Of a stretch of 54,379 nt of DNA, positions 41,511 through 50,309 are shown one piece after another. The stretch comes from Salinarimonas soli. Lineage in GTDB: Bacteria; Pseudomonadota; Alphaproteobacteria; Rhizobiales; Beijerinckiaceae. Made by a program: the position numbers and the translations under genes. Every line of letters starts with the position of its first letter. Within the stretch, counting starts at the first letter, position 1. The stretch is from assembly GCF_008386575.1 (NCBI RefSeq), contig NZ_VUOA01000003.1:1-54379 (forward strand), read 5' to 3'. Under the pieces are notes generated by a model that searched no databases, was not told where the DNA came from, and saw nothing but the letters and a program-made list of their open reading frames with translations.

Positions 41511-44500
41511 CTACGCCGCCTCGGGCGCCGCGCCCATGAGCTGGCGGGCCTGGAGGGGCGACAGGGGCTCGCCGAACAGCACGCCCTCCGCGTATTCGCA
41601 GCCGAGCTGGTAGAGCTCGATCGCGTCCGACTCCGACTCCGCGCCCTCGGCCACCACTTCCATGCCAAGGTCCTGGGCGAGCTTCACGATGGAGCGCAGG
41701 ATTGCGGGGCGCCGGCCATTGCCGATCTGGCGCACGAAGGACTGGTCGATCTTGATCGTGTCGAAGGGGAAGCGCTGGAGATAGTTCAGCGACGAGTAGC
41801 CCGTGCCGAAATCGTCCAGCGACAGGCCGGCCCCGAGGTCGCGCAGGCGCAGGAGCATCTGGGCCGCGTATTCCGGGTTCTCCATCACGAGGCTCTCGGC
41901 GAATTCGAGCTTCAGCGAGCCCGGCAGGACCCCGGAGCGCGCCAGCACCGTCTTCACCTCCTGGAGGAGGTCGTGGCGCAGAAGCTGGCGGCTCGAGACG
42001 TTGACGGTGGCGAAGATCGGCGGCTCGACGTCCAGCGCCGCCTGCCAGGCGGCGAGCTCCTGGCCGGCCCGCTCCAGGGCGTAGATGCCGAGATTCACGA
42101 TGAGCCCCGTCTCCTCCGCGAGCGGCAGGAAGGCGGCGGGCGCGAGCCGCCCGAGGCGGGGGTGATCCCAGCGCAGCTGCGTCTCGAAGCCCGCGATGGT
42201 GCGGTCCTCCAGCCGGACGATGGGCTGGAACAGCACCTTCACCTCGCCCCGGTCCAGGGCGCGGCGCAGGTCGCTCTCCAGGGTCAGCCGCTCGTCGCGG
42301 TCCGAGCGCATGGTGGGGCGGAACACCTCGATCCGGTCGCCGCCCTGGCGCTTGGCATGGGCCATCGCGAGCTCGGCCTGGCGCAGGAACTCCTCCCCCC
42401 GCGCGCCGGCTCCCGCGTCGTGGAGGGTGAGGCCGATGGAGGCGGTGAGCGAGATCTCACGGTCCGCGTAGGTGATCGGCGTCGCGATGGTGCGGCGGAT
42501 CATGTCGGCGAAGGCCAGCACGCGGTCGGGCTCGCGCTCGGAGAGGAGCACCACCGCGAACTGGTCGCCCGAGACGCGGGCGAGGGTGTCCTGGGGCCGC
42601 AGGAGGCGCCCCACGCGCCGCGAGAGGGTGAGGAGGATGGAGTCTCCCGCCGAGAGGCCGACCGATTCGTTCACCTGGTTGAAGCGGTCGAGATCGAGGA
42701 CGATCACGGTGGGGCGGATCGACTCGTCGCCGCCCGCCAGCGCCAGGGCCGCCTCCAGGCGGTCGCCGAAGAGCTGCCGGTTGGGCAGGCCCGTGAGGTT
42801 GTCGTGCACCGCGTCCTGGAGCAGGCGCTCCTCGGCGGTCTTCGCCTCCGTGACGTCGGCCACGGTGCCCACGATGCGGATCACCTCGCCGTCCGTGCCC
42901 ACCATGGGGCGGGCCTTGAGGCGCAGCCAGTGATAGGGCCCCGAGGCCGAGCGCAGCCGGAAGTCCTGGCAGATGCGGCCCCGGCGCTGCTCGATCACGG
43001 CGTCGAGGGAGGTGCGGTAGCGATCGCGGTCGAAGGGGTGGATGTGGTCGAGCCACTCGGAGGCCGAGCCCTCCAGGGTGCCGCGCTTGAGGCCGAGCTG
43101 CTGCTCCACCTCGGGGCCGACGAAGACCCGGTCGCTCACGAGGTCCCAGTCGAACACCACGTCGCCTGCCCCCGACAGGGCGAGCGCCCGGCGCTCGGCG
43201 TCGGTCATGTGACCCTGCGCGAAGGCGCCGCCCGAGAAGGCGTGCTGCATCACCGTGAAGCCGATGAGCATCACGATGAGGACGAGCCCGCCGATGAGGG
43301 CGGGCGAGACGAGGTCCGTGGCGAGCTGCCCCGTCACCGTGAAGCCCGCCGCCGCCACCCAGGCGATGAGGAGGAGCCAGGTCGGGATGAGCATCACGGC
43401 CCGGTCGTAGCCGTGGGTCGCCAGATGCATCACGAGCACGAAGCCGATGCCGGCGACCGCCGCGATGGAGATGCGCGCCACCCCCGAGGCCACGGGCGGG
43501 TCGATCACCGCAAGCCCCACGAGGGCGGCGAGGAAGAGGAGCCAGAACGCGGTCACGTGGCTGTAGCGCACGTGCCAGCGGTTGAGGTTGAGATAGGCGA
43601 AGAGGAAGACGAGCAGGGTGGCGGCGAGCACCGCCTCGGCGGCGGCGCGGTAGATGCGCTCGGCCGCCTCGTTGACGGGGAACACTCTCTGAAAGAACCC
43701 GAAATCGATGCAGGCATAGGCGAGCACAGCCCAGGCCAGCGCCGCCGCGGCGGGGAAGATCAGCGCGCCCTTCACCACGAAGATGATGGTGAGGAAGAGG
43801 GCGAGCAGTCCCGCGATGCCGATGATGATGCCACGATAGAGGGTGAGCCCGTTCACCTTCTCTCGGTAGGCGTCCCCCTCCCAGAGATAGAGCTGGGGCA
43901 CGTTGGGGGTGCGAAGCTCCGCCACGAAGGTGATCGTGGTGCCGGGATCCAGCGTGATCGTGAACACGTCCGCGTCGGTCGTGGCCTCGGGCTCCGGGCG
44001 GAAGCCCTCGCTCGCCGTGATGGCAACGACCCGCGAGGAGCCCAGATCGGGCCACACCACCCCTGAGCCCACCAGCCGGAAGTGGGGGGCGACCAGCAGC
44101 CGCTCGATCTGCTCGTCGGTGTCGTTGGTGAGCGCGAAGACGATCCATTCGGGCCGGGTGCCCGCCTCGCGGGCCTTCACGGCGATGCGGCGCACGATGC
44201 CGTCGCGGCCGGGCGCGGTGGAGATGCGGATCTCGTCGCCCTCCGAGCGGTAGCGCTCGATCGCGGGGGTCAGGTCGATGGCCGAGGCGTCCGGCGTCAC
44301 CCGGACCGCCTCCACCGCGCCCGCGGGGAGGGGTGCCGCGAGGATCGCGACGAGCGCCAGGGTGGCGACGAGGATGAGATGGACGAGCCGCAACGCTGCC
44401 AGAACTTTCGTCGGGAAGGCGGAGGTGGTCGGGTCTTCACGAGTGGTACCGGCGGCAGGCCCCCAGGGCAAGGCAGGGGCGCCTCCGGCCCCGGGCTTGT

Positions 44501-44561
44501 CCGCAGGAGTCTCGGCCTGCCGGCCTGCGGGAGAGGGCTCCCCCGCCAGGGTCGCAGGCAT
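41511..44561 (-). CDS. Membrane GGDEF/EAL protein with 7TM sensor and PAS domain
   Basis: This 1016-residue protein has an N-terminal hydrophobic segment (about residues 40-65), a beta-rich periplasmic domain (70-215) and about seven spans (215-440), like 7TMR-DISM receptors. A PAS domain (455-575), GGDEF (580-745) and EAL (765-1010) follow. The GGDEF motif reads SGDQF, so cyclase activity is doubtful. The EAL motif reads ETQ (GFETQLRW), keeping the Glu ligand. The other EAL ligands are present in NVSSRQL, LEFAES, LDDFGTGYSS, IKIDQSF and AEGAES; the usual QG is EG. Phosphodiesterase activity is possible. Start is uncertain: ATG 44561, or GTG 44585 overlapping the M16 stop. Confidence 0.88.
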   Translation of the reverse strand: MPATLAGEPSPAGRQAETPADKPGAGGAPALPWGPAAGTTREDPTTSAFPTKVLAALRLVHLILVATLALVAILAAPLPAGAVEAVRVTPDASAIDLTPAIERYRSEGDEIRISTAPGRDGIVRRIAVKAREAGTRPEWIVFALTNDTDEQIERLLVAPHFRLVGSGVVWPDLGSSRVVAITASEGFRPEPEATTDADVFTITLDPGTTITFVAELRTPNVPQLYLWEGDAYREKVNGLTLYRGIIIGIAGLLALFLTIIFVVKGALIFPAAAALAWAVLAYACIDFGFFQRVFPVNEAAERIYRAAAEAVLAATLLVFLFAYLNLNRWHVRYSHVTAFWLLFLAALVGLAVIDPPVASGVARISIAAVAGIGFVLVMHLATHGYDRAVMLIPTWLLLIAWVAAAGFTVTGQLATDLVSPALIGGLVLIVMLIGFTVMQHAFSGGAFAQGHMTDAERRALALSGAGDVVFDWDLVSDRVFVGPEVEQQLGLKRGTLEGSASEWLDHIHPFDRDRYRTSLDAVIEQRRGRICQDFRLRSASGPYHWLRLKARPMVGTDGEVIRIVGTVADVTEAKTAEERLLQDAVHDNLTGLPNRQLFGDRLEAALALAGGDESIRPTVIVLDLDRFNQVNESVGLSAGDSILLTLSRRVGRLLRPQDTLARVSGDQFAVVLLSEREPDRVLAFADMIRRTIATPITYADREISLTASIGLTLHDAGAGARGEEFLRQAELAMAHAKRQGGDRIEVFRPTMRSDRDERLTLESDLRRALDRGEVKVLFQPIVRLEDRTIAGFETQLRWDHPRLGRLAPAAFLPLAEETGLIVNLGIYALERAGQELAAWQAALDVEPPIFATVNVSSRQLLRHDLLQEVKTVLARSGVLPGSLKLEFAESLVMENPEYAAQMLLRLRDLGAGLSLDDFGTGYSSLNYLQRFPFDTIKIDQSFVRQIGNGRRPAILRSIVKLAQDLGMEVVAEGAESESDAIELYQLGCEYAEGVLFGEPLSPLQARQLMGAAPEAA

Positions 44562-44581
44562 GGACGCCGTTTGCGGCCAGA

Positions 44582-45871
44582 TCACGGCCGGGCCAGCGCC
44601 CCGCTGAGCCGGTCGCGGCTGGGAAGGCCCCGGATGGGACCGATGGCGGCGAGCGTCATGGGGCCGCGCAGCACGCTCTCGCCCGCCGAGCGCACCTCGT
44701 CGACCCCGACCGCGTCGACCCGGCCCACGACCTCGCTCGTGGGGATGATCCGGCCCCAGGACAGGAGCTGGCGCGCCATGCGCTCGATGCGCCCGCCGGG
44801 CGCCTCCAGGGCCGCGAGGAGCGAGACCTTGAGCCCCGCCTTGGCCCGCGCCACCTCGATGGCCTCGGTGCCCCGCGCCGCGCCGTCGAGGCAGCCCAGC
44901 GTCACGTCGACGAGCTCCGCGAGGTCCTCCCCCGCCGTGCCGGCGCCGATGCCGAAGAGCCCCGTATCCGAGAAGGGCCAGTGGAACGCGTCGATGCCGT
45001 AGGCGAGCCCCCGGGTCTCGCGCACCTCCTGCCACAGGCGCGAGGACAGGCCGCCGCCGAGCACGTGGGAGAGGATCTGCGTCGCGTAATGGGCCGGATC
45101 CTTGAACGAGACGCCGGGCAGGCCGAGCACGAGGTTCGCCTGCTCCAGGTCGCGCTCCAGGCGCGCCTCGCCGCCGCGATAGAAGCCGGCCTCGGGCTCG
45201 CCGGGCCCGGCGGCGGGCAGGCCCTCGAAGAAGCGGCGGGCGGTCTCCACCACGCGGTCGTGGTCCACGGCGCCCGCGGCCGCGAGCACCATGCGGTCGG
45301 GGCGGTACTCGCGGGCCACGAAGGCGCGGATCGCGTCCGCCGTGAAGCCCTTCACCGTCGTGCGGGTGCCCAAGATCCGCCGCCCGATGGGCTGGGCCGG
45401 GAAGGCCGTCTCGACGAACACGTCCTGGATGAGGTCGTCAGGGTCGTCGTCGACCGCGGCGATCTCCTGGAGGACCACGCCGCGCTCGCGCTCCAGCTCC
45501 GCCCCGTCGAAGGCCGAGGCCGTGATGATGTCGCCGAGGATGTCGAGGGCGACGCCGAGGTCTTCGCCGAGCGTGCGGGCCGTGTAGGCCGTATACTCGA
45601 CGCTCGTCGCCGCGTTGATGTCGCCGCCGACGCTCTCGATCTCCTCCGCGATGGCGCGGGCCGAGCGGGTGGCCGTGCCCTTGAAGGCCATGTGCTCCAG
45701 GAAATGCGACAGGCCGTGCTCGCTCTCGCGCTCGTGGCGCGAGCCCGCCCCGATCCAGACGCCGACCGAGGCGGTCGCGATCTGGGGCATGGTCTCGGTC
45801 GCGATCGTGAAGCCGTTGGCGAGCCGCGTGACCCGCGGCTCGGGGGTCACCCCGAAGAGAACCGCGTTCAT
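44582..45871 (-). CDS. M16 family zinc peptidase (processing-peptidase type)
   Basis: The 429-residue peptidase is close in plan to the mitochondrial processing peptidase beta subunit. It has the inverted zinc motif HFLEH (H56, E59, H60) in GLSHFLEHMAFKGT and the third ligand E136 in VLQEIAAV. The C-terminal half has LSHVLGGGLSSRLWQEVRETRGLAY, typical of active family members. It has no signal peptide, so it is cytoplasmic. ATG 45871 overlaps the thrC stop by four bases; thrC-M16 pairing is common in rhizobia. Substrate unknown. Confidence 0.93.
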   Translation of the reverse strand: MNAVLFGVTPEPRVTRLANGFTIATETMPQIATASVGVWIGAGSRHERESEHGLSHFLEHMAFKGTATRSARAIAEEIESVGGDINAATSVEYTAYTARTLGEDLGVALDILGDIITASAFDGAELERERGVVLQEIAAVDDDPDDLIQDVFVETAFPAQPIGRRILGTRTTVKGFTADAIRAFVAREYRPDRMVLAAAGAVDHDRVVETARRFFEGLPAAGPGEPEAGFYRGGEARLERDLEQANLVLGLPGVSFKDPAHYATQILSHVLGGGLSSRLWQEVRETRGLAYGIDAFHWPFSDTGLFGIGAGTAGEDLAELVDVTLGCLDGAARGTEAIEVARAKAGLKVSLLAALEAPGGRIERMARQLLSWGRIIPTSEVVGRVDAVGVDEVRSAGESVLRGPMTLAAIGPIRGLPSRDRLSGALARP

Positions 45872-47283
45872 GCCGCTGCGCCCCGGACCGCGCGCCCGCG
45901 ATCCCGGATGAAGGCCTCGACGGCCCCCTGCTCGGCGGGGAGCACCGTGAAGCGCTCGGGCCGGTCCATGAGGTCGGCCAGATGCGGGGGCAGGGGCGGG
46001 CGCACGCCCGTGGCGCGCTCCACCGCATCGGGGAACTTCGCCGGATGGGCGGTGCCGAGCACCACGACGGGGGTCGCGGGGTCGTGCCCGAGCCCGCCGC
46101 GGGCCGCCCGCACGCCCACCGCCGTGTGCGGATCGAGGAGATAGCCCGCCTCGCGCCAGGTGCGGCCGATCTCGTCGGCGGTCGCGGCCTCGTCCACGGC
46201 GCTGCCGGAGAACTCCGCGCGGATCGCCTGGAGGGGGCCCGCCTCGATCATGAAGCGGCGCCCCTGCTGGAGCCCCGCCATGAGGCGGCGCACGGCGGTG
46301 CCGTCGCGGCCATAGGCCTCGAAGAGGAGGCGCTCGAAGTTCGAGGACACCTGGATGTCCATGGAGGGCGAGGCGGTCGGCACCACGCCGCGCGGCTCGT
46401 AGGCGCCGCTCTCCAGGGTGCGGGCCAGGATGTCGTTGGCGTTCGTCGCCACCATCAGGCGCTCGATGGGGAGCCCCATGCGCTTGGCGACGTAGCCGGC
46501 CAGCACGTCGCCGAAATTGCCCGTGGGCACGGAGAACGAGACGGGGCGGTGGGGCCCGCCGAGGCTCGCGGCGGCGGTGAAGTAGTAGGTGGCCTGCGCC
46601 GCCACCCGGGCCCAGTTGATGGAGTTCACCCCCGAGAGCTGCATCTCGTCGCGGAAGCGCGCATGGTTGAACATGCCCTTCACGATCGCCTGCGCGTCGT
46701 CGAAGGTGCCCTCCAGGGCGACGGCGTGCACGTTGGGGGCGTCGACGCCCGTCATCTGCCGGCGCTGCACCTCGGAGACCCGCCCGTGCGGGTAGAGGAT
46801 GAACACGTCGACCTGCGACAGGCCGCGGAAGGCCTCGACCGCCGCGCTGCCCGTGTCGCCGGAGGTGGCGCCCACGATCGTGGCGCGCTGGCCCCTGGCC
46901 CGCAGCACGTGGTCCATGAGCTGGCCCAGCAGCTGCATCGCCACGTCCTTGAAGGCGAGCGTCGGGCCGTGGAAGAGCTCCAGGACGAAGAGGTTGTCGC
47001 CGATCTGGACCAGGGGGCAGACCGCCGGGTGCCGGAAGGTGGCGTAGGAGGCCTCGATCATCCGGTCGAGGTCGGGCCCCGCGAGCTCCCCGTCGACGAG
47101 GGCGCCGAGCACGGTCTTCGCCACGTCCGCGAAGCGCCGCCCCGCGAAGCCCGCGATGGTCTCGGGCGCGAGCACGGGAAAGCGCTCGGGCATGTAGAGC
47201 CCGCCGTCGCGCGCAAGCCCCGTCAGGAGGGCATCGGCGAAACCGATGGGGGGCGCTTCGCCGCGGGTGGAGACGTGGAGCAC
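45868..47283 (-). CDS. thrC: Threonine synthase
   Basis: The 471-residue PLP enzyme converts phosphohomoserine to threonine. The PLP lysine is K112 in FHGPTLAFKDVAMQ. VGATSGDTGSAAVEAFRG binds the cofactor phosphate, and SINWARVAAQATYYF and VPTGNFGDVLAGYVAKRMG are further family marks of the long (fungal/E. coli-like) type. The start is GTG 47283 with AAAGGGA upstream. It leads a leftward run of thrC, the M16 peptidase and the GGDEF/EAL gene, each joined by an overlap or near-overlap. Confidence 0.96.
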   Translation of the reverse strand: MLHVSTRGEAPPIGFADALLTGLARDGGLYMPERFPVLAPETIAGFAGRRFADVAKTVLGALVDGELAGPDLDRMIEASYATFRHPAVCPLVQIGDNLFVLELFHGPTLAFKDVAMQLLGQLMDHVLRARGQRATIVGATSGDTGSAAVEAFRGLSQVDVFILYPHGRVSEVQRRQMTGVDAPNVHAVALEGTFDDAQAIVKGMFNHARFRDEMQLSGVNSINWARVAAQATYYFTAAASLGGPHRPVSFSVPTGNFGDVLAGYVAKRMGLPIERLMVATNANDILARTLESGAYEPRGVVPTASPSMDIQVSSNFERLLFEAYGRDGTAVRRLMAGLQQGRRFMIEAGPLQAIRAEFSGSAVDEAATADEIGRTWREAGYLLDPHTAVGVRAARGGLGHDPATPVVVLGTAHPAKFPDAVERATGVRPPLPPHLADLMDRPERFTVLPAEQGAVEAFIRDRGRAVRGAAA

Positions 47284-47462
47284 GGAACGGTCCCTTTGGG
47301 AGAAAGCGCGCGGACATTAGGCGGGGCGACACCCCAGGGCAAGCGCGGCCGGACCCGCGCCGTGCACGGGGCGGGCGCTCAGGCCCGAAGCTCGGCTGGA
47401 TCGAAATGTCGCAAGCGGCGTTGCCCTTGTGCGGCGTCACCCTGCCGCGAGGTCGAGGATCC

Positions 47463-49487
47463 ATGGCCGACGCTCCAGCCCCGCCTGCCCCGTCCGAGAA
47501 CACGGTCACCCCGCCCGAGGGCCCGAGCCTCGCCAGCCTCATGAACCTCGCGGTCGGCGTGGTGATCGTCGCCGCGCTCTATTTCGGGCGCGACGTGTTC
47601 ATCCCGATCGTGCTCGCGGTGCTCCTGAGCTTCGTGCTGGTTCCCCTCGTCGACCTGCTGCGGCGGTTCTACCTGCCGCGCGTGCCGGCCGTGGTCGCGG
47701 CGGTGGTGATCGCGCTGGGGATCGTCCTGTCGCTCGGGACGGTCATCGGCCTGCAGATGGCGAGCCTCGCCTCCGACCTGCCGCGCTACGAGAGCACGAT
47801 CCGAGCCAAGGTGTCGGGCCTCCAGAACGGCGTCCTCGGCCGCCTCTCCGACCGGCTGCGCAACGCAGGCCGCGACCTGCGCGAGGCGGCGGACAAGCCC
47901 GCGCCCGAGGTGGGCGCCGCTCCGACGAGCCGCCCCGAACCTCCCAAGCCCCTGCCCGTCGAGGTGCAAGAGGCGGAGATGAGCGCGCTGGATCTCGCGC
48001 GGCGCTTCCTGCTGCCCATCCTGCATCCGCTCGCGACCATCGGCATCGTGTTCGTCATCGTGGTCTTCATCCTGATGCAGCGGGAGGACCTTCGCGACCG
48101 GCTGATCCGGCTGTTCGGCGCCCGCGACCTGCACCGCACCACGGCGGCCATGGACGACGCGGCCCAGCGCCTGAGCCGCTACTACCTCACCCAGCTCGCC
48201 CTGAACGCGGGCTTCGGGGTGATGACGAGCGTGGCCTTGTGGGCCATCGGGGTGCCGAGCCCGATCCTCTGGGGCATCTTCGCCGCCCTCATGCGCTTCG
48301 TGCCCTATGTGGGCTCCTTCGTGGCGGGCGCGATCCCGGTCCTTCTCGCCGCCGCCGTCGATCCGGGCTGGACCATGGTCGTGTGGACCATCGCCTTCTT
48401 CGCCATCGGCGAGCCGATCATGGGCCACGTGGTGGAGCCGCTGGTCTATGGCCAGAGCACGGGCCTGTCCCCCTTCGCGGTCGTGGTCTCGGCGATCTTC
48501 TGGACATGGCTGTGGGGGCCCCTCGGCCTGCTCATCGCCACGCCGCTCACCCTGTGCCTCGTGGTGCTCGGCCGCCACGTGGAGCGGCTGGAGTTCCTCG
48601 ACGTGCTCCTCGGCGACCGTCCGGCCCTCTCGCCCGCCGAGAACTTCTATCAGCGCATGCTCGCGGGCGACCCGGACGAGGCCGAGGAATATGCCGAGCA
48701 GCTTCTCAAGGACCGCTCCCTGTCGTCCTATTACGACGAGGTGGCCCTGAAGGGGCTCCAGCTCGCCGCGAACGACGCCCTGCGCGGGGTCCTCTCCCGG
48801 ACCCAGCTCGAGCGCATGCGCGTCGCCGTGGCGGGGCTCGTGAGCGACCTCGACACTTACGACGACGAGGATCCCCCGGCCGAGGTGGCGAAGGGGGCGG
48901 AGAACCTGGCCGGTCCCACGCCGGACGAGCGGGCGCTCGACAAGAAACCCTCCGTCTCGCCCGAACTCCCGCCGACCGAGGCCCTGCACCCGGCTTGGCG
49001 CCGCGAGGGCGCGGTCCTGTGCATCGCCGGACGCGGTCCCCTCGACGAGGCCGCCGCCTCGATGCTGTCCCAGCTCTTGGGCAAGCACGGTCTCGGCGCC
49101 CGGGTAGTGCCGCATGGGGCGGTCTCCCGCTCCAACGTCATGGGGCTCGATCTCGAAGGCGTCGCCATGGTGTGCATCTCGTACCTGGAGATCAGCGGCA
49201 ACCCTGCGCATCTGCGCTACCTCATCCGCCGCCTGCGCCGGCGCGCGCCGCAGATGCCGCTGCTCGTCGGCCTGTGGCCCGCCGAGGACAAGGCGCTCAA
49301 GGACGAGGCGGTGCGCAAGTCCATCGGGGCGGACTACTACGTCTCCTCGCTGCGCGACGGGGTGAAGGCCTGCCTCGAGGCGGCCCATGCCGGCAATGCC
49401 GAGCCCGCCCCTGCCGCGCCGCCCGCCTCCGGCCCCACCTATGTCGAGGTGATCCGCCGCCCCGCTACGGAGCCCGCCGGCGCCTGA
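47463..49487 (+). CDS. AI-2E family transporter with C-terminal Rossmann-like extension
   Basis: The 674-residue protein has a TqsA/DUF20 exporter domain with about eight spans: the first is LMNLAVGVVIVAALYF, then come FIPIVLAVLLSFVLVPLV and later PILWGIFAALMRFVPYVGSF, GEPIMGHVVEPLVYG and IATPLTLCLVVLGRHV. After about residue 370 a soluble part of some 300 residues follows. It has helices, a disordered linker, then an alpha/beta domain (about 515-640: AVLCIAGRGPLDEAAASMLS, GVAMVCISYLEIS) like a B12-binding fold without its His. ATG 47463 has GAGG upstream. Substrate is not known; the AI-2 link is from a distant homologue. Confidence 0.85.
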   Translation: MADAPAPPAPSENTVTPPEGPSLASLMNLAVGVVIVAALYFGRDVFIPIVLAVLLSFVLVPLVDLLRRFYLPRVPAVVAAVVIALGIVLSLGTVIGLQMASLASDLPRYESTIRAKVSGLQNGVLGRLSDRLRNAGRDLREAADKPAPEVGAAPTSRPEPPKPLPVEVQEAEMSALDLARRFLLPILHPLATIGIVFVIVVFILMQREDLRDRLIRLFGARDLHRTTAAMDDAAQRLSRYYLTQLALNAGFGVMTSVALWAIGVPSPILWGIFAALMRFVPYVGSFVAGAIPVLLAAAVDPGWTMVVWTIAFFAIGEPIMGHVVEPLVYGQSTGLSPFAVVVSAIFWTWLWGPLGLLIATPLTLCLVVLGRHVERLEFLDVLLGDRPALSPAENFYQRMLAGDPDEAEEYAEQLLKDRSLSSYYDEVALKGLQLAANDALRGVLSRTQLERMRVAVAGLVSDLDTYDDEDPPAEVAKGAENLAGPTPDERALDKKPSVSPELPPTEALHPAWRREGAVLCIAGRGPLDEAAASMLSQLLGKHGLGARVVPHGAVSRSNVMGLDLEGVAMVCISYLEISGNPAHLRYLIRRLRRRAPQMPLLVGLWPAEDKALKDEAVRKSIGADYYVSSLRDGVKACLEAAHAGNAEPAPAAPPASGPTYVEVIRRPATEPAGA

Positions 49488-49546
49488 GCGTCGGCAGGCT
49501 TGCCGCGCCCCCGGCCCTCGCGCCATAGTCGGCCGGGAGGGCGCGC

Positions 49547-50299
49547 ATGACCGGATCCGGGTTCAAGGACCATTTCTCGCAAGCATCCAGCCTCTACGCG
49601 GCCCGCCGCCCGACCTACCCGGCGGCTCTGGTCGATTATCTGGCGGATCTGGCGCCCCGCACGGCGCTCGCGCTCGATGCGGGCTGCGGCACGGGCCAGC
49701 TCTCCGGGCTCCTCGCGCGGCGCTTCGACCGGGTGATCGCGACGGATGCCAGCGCGGCGCAGATCGCGAGCGCGGTGCCGCACGAGAGGGTGGAGTACCG
49801 TGTCACGCCGGCCCAGGCGAGCGGACTCGATTCCGGCTCCGTCGATCTCATCACGGTCGCGCAAGCCGCCCACTGGTTCGACCTTGAGCCGTTCTATGCC
49901 GAGGTCCGGCGGGTGGCGCGGCCGGGCGCGGTGCTGGCGCTCGTCACCTACGGCATCCTCACGATCGACGAGACCGTCGATCCGGTCTTCGCCGAGTTCT
50001 ACTGGACCGTGGTCGGACCCTATTGGCCGCCCGAGCGCCGGCACGTGGAGGAGGGCTATCGCTCGCTGCCCTTCCCCTTCGCCGAGCTGGAGGCGCCACC
50101 GCTCTCGATCGAGCTCGCCTGGACCCTCGATGCGCTCGTCGGCTATCTCGACACCTGGTCGGCCGTGCGCGCGGCCGAGAAGGCGCTGGGCGCAAGCCCC
50201 GTCCCGGCGGCGCGGGAGGCGCTGGCCCGGGTGTGGGGAGATCCGGCCCGGGAACGCCCCGTGCGCTTTCCCCTGTCGCTCCGGGCCGGCCGGGTCTGA
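49547..50299 (+). CDS. Class I SAM-dependent methyltransferase
   Basis: The 250-residue protein has a methyltransferase-11 domain. Motif I is ALDAGCGTGQLSGLLARRF (about residues 43-61), motif II has VIATDASAAQIASA, and motif IV is VDLITVAQAAHWFDLEPF. The AQAAHWFD phrase and the N-terminal FKDHFSQASSLYAARRPTYP are typical of the family near yeast Crg1/trans-aconitate-type methyltransferases. The substrate is unknown. GGGAGGG precedes the ATG. It converges on adenine deaminase with a 10-base gap. Confidence 0.9.
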   Translation: MTGSGFKDHFSQASSLYAARRPTYPAALVDYLADLAPRTALALDAGCGTGQLSGLLARRFDRVIATDASAAQIASAVPHERVEYRVTPAQASGLDSGSVDLITVAQAAHWFDLEPFYAEVRRVARPGAVLALVTYGILTIDETVDPVFAEFYWTVVGPYWPPERRHVEEGYRSLPFPFAELEAPPLSIELAWTLDALVGYLDTWSAVRAAEKALGASPVPAAREALARVWGDPARERPVRFPLSLRAGRV

Positions 50300-50309
50300 G
50301 GGCGGGACG

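Noticed and set aside
41973-44066. 697-codon plus-strand ORF opposite the GGDEF/EAL gene
   Set aside because: It is the reverse-frame shadow of a multidomain protein with recognisable domains, and has no ribosome site or motif.
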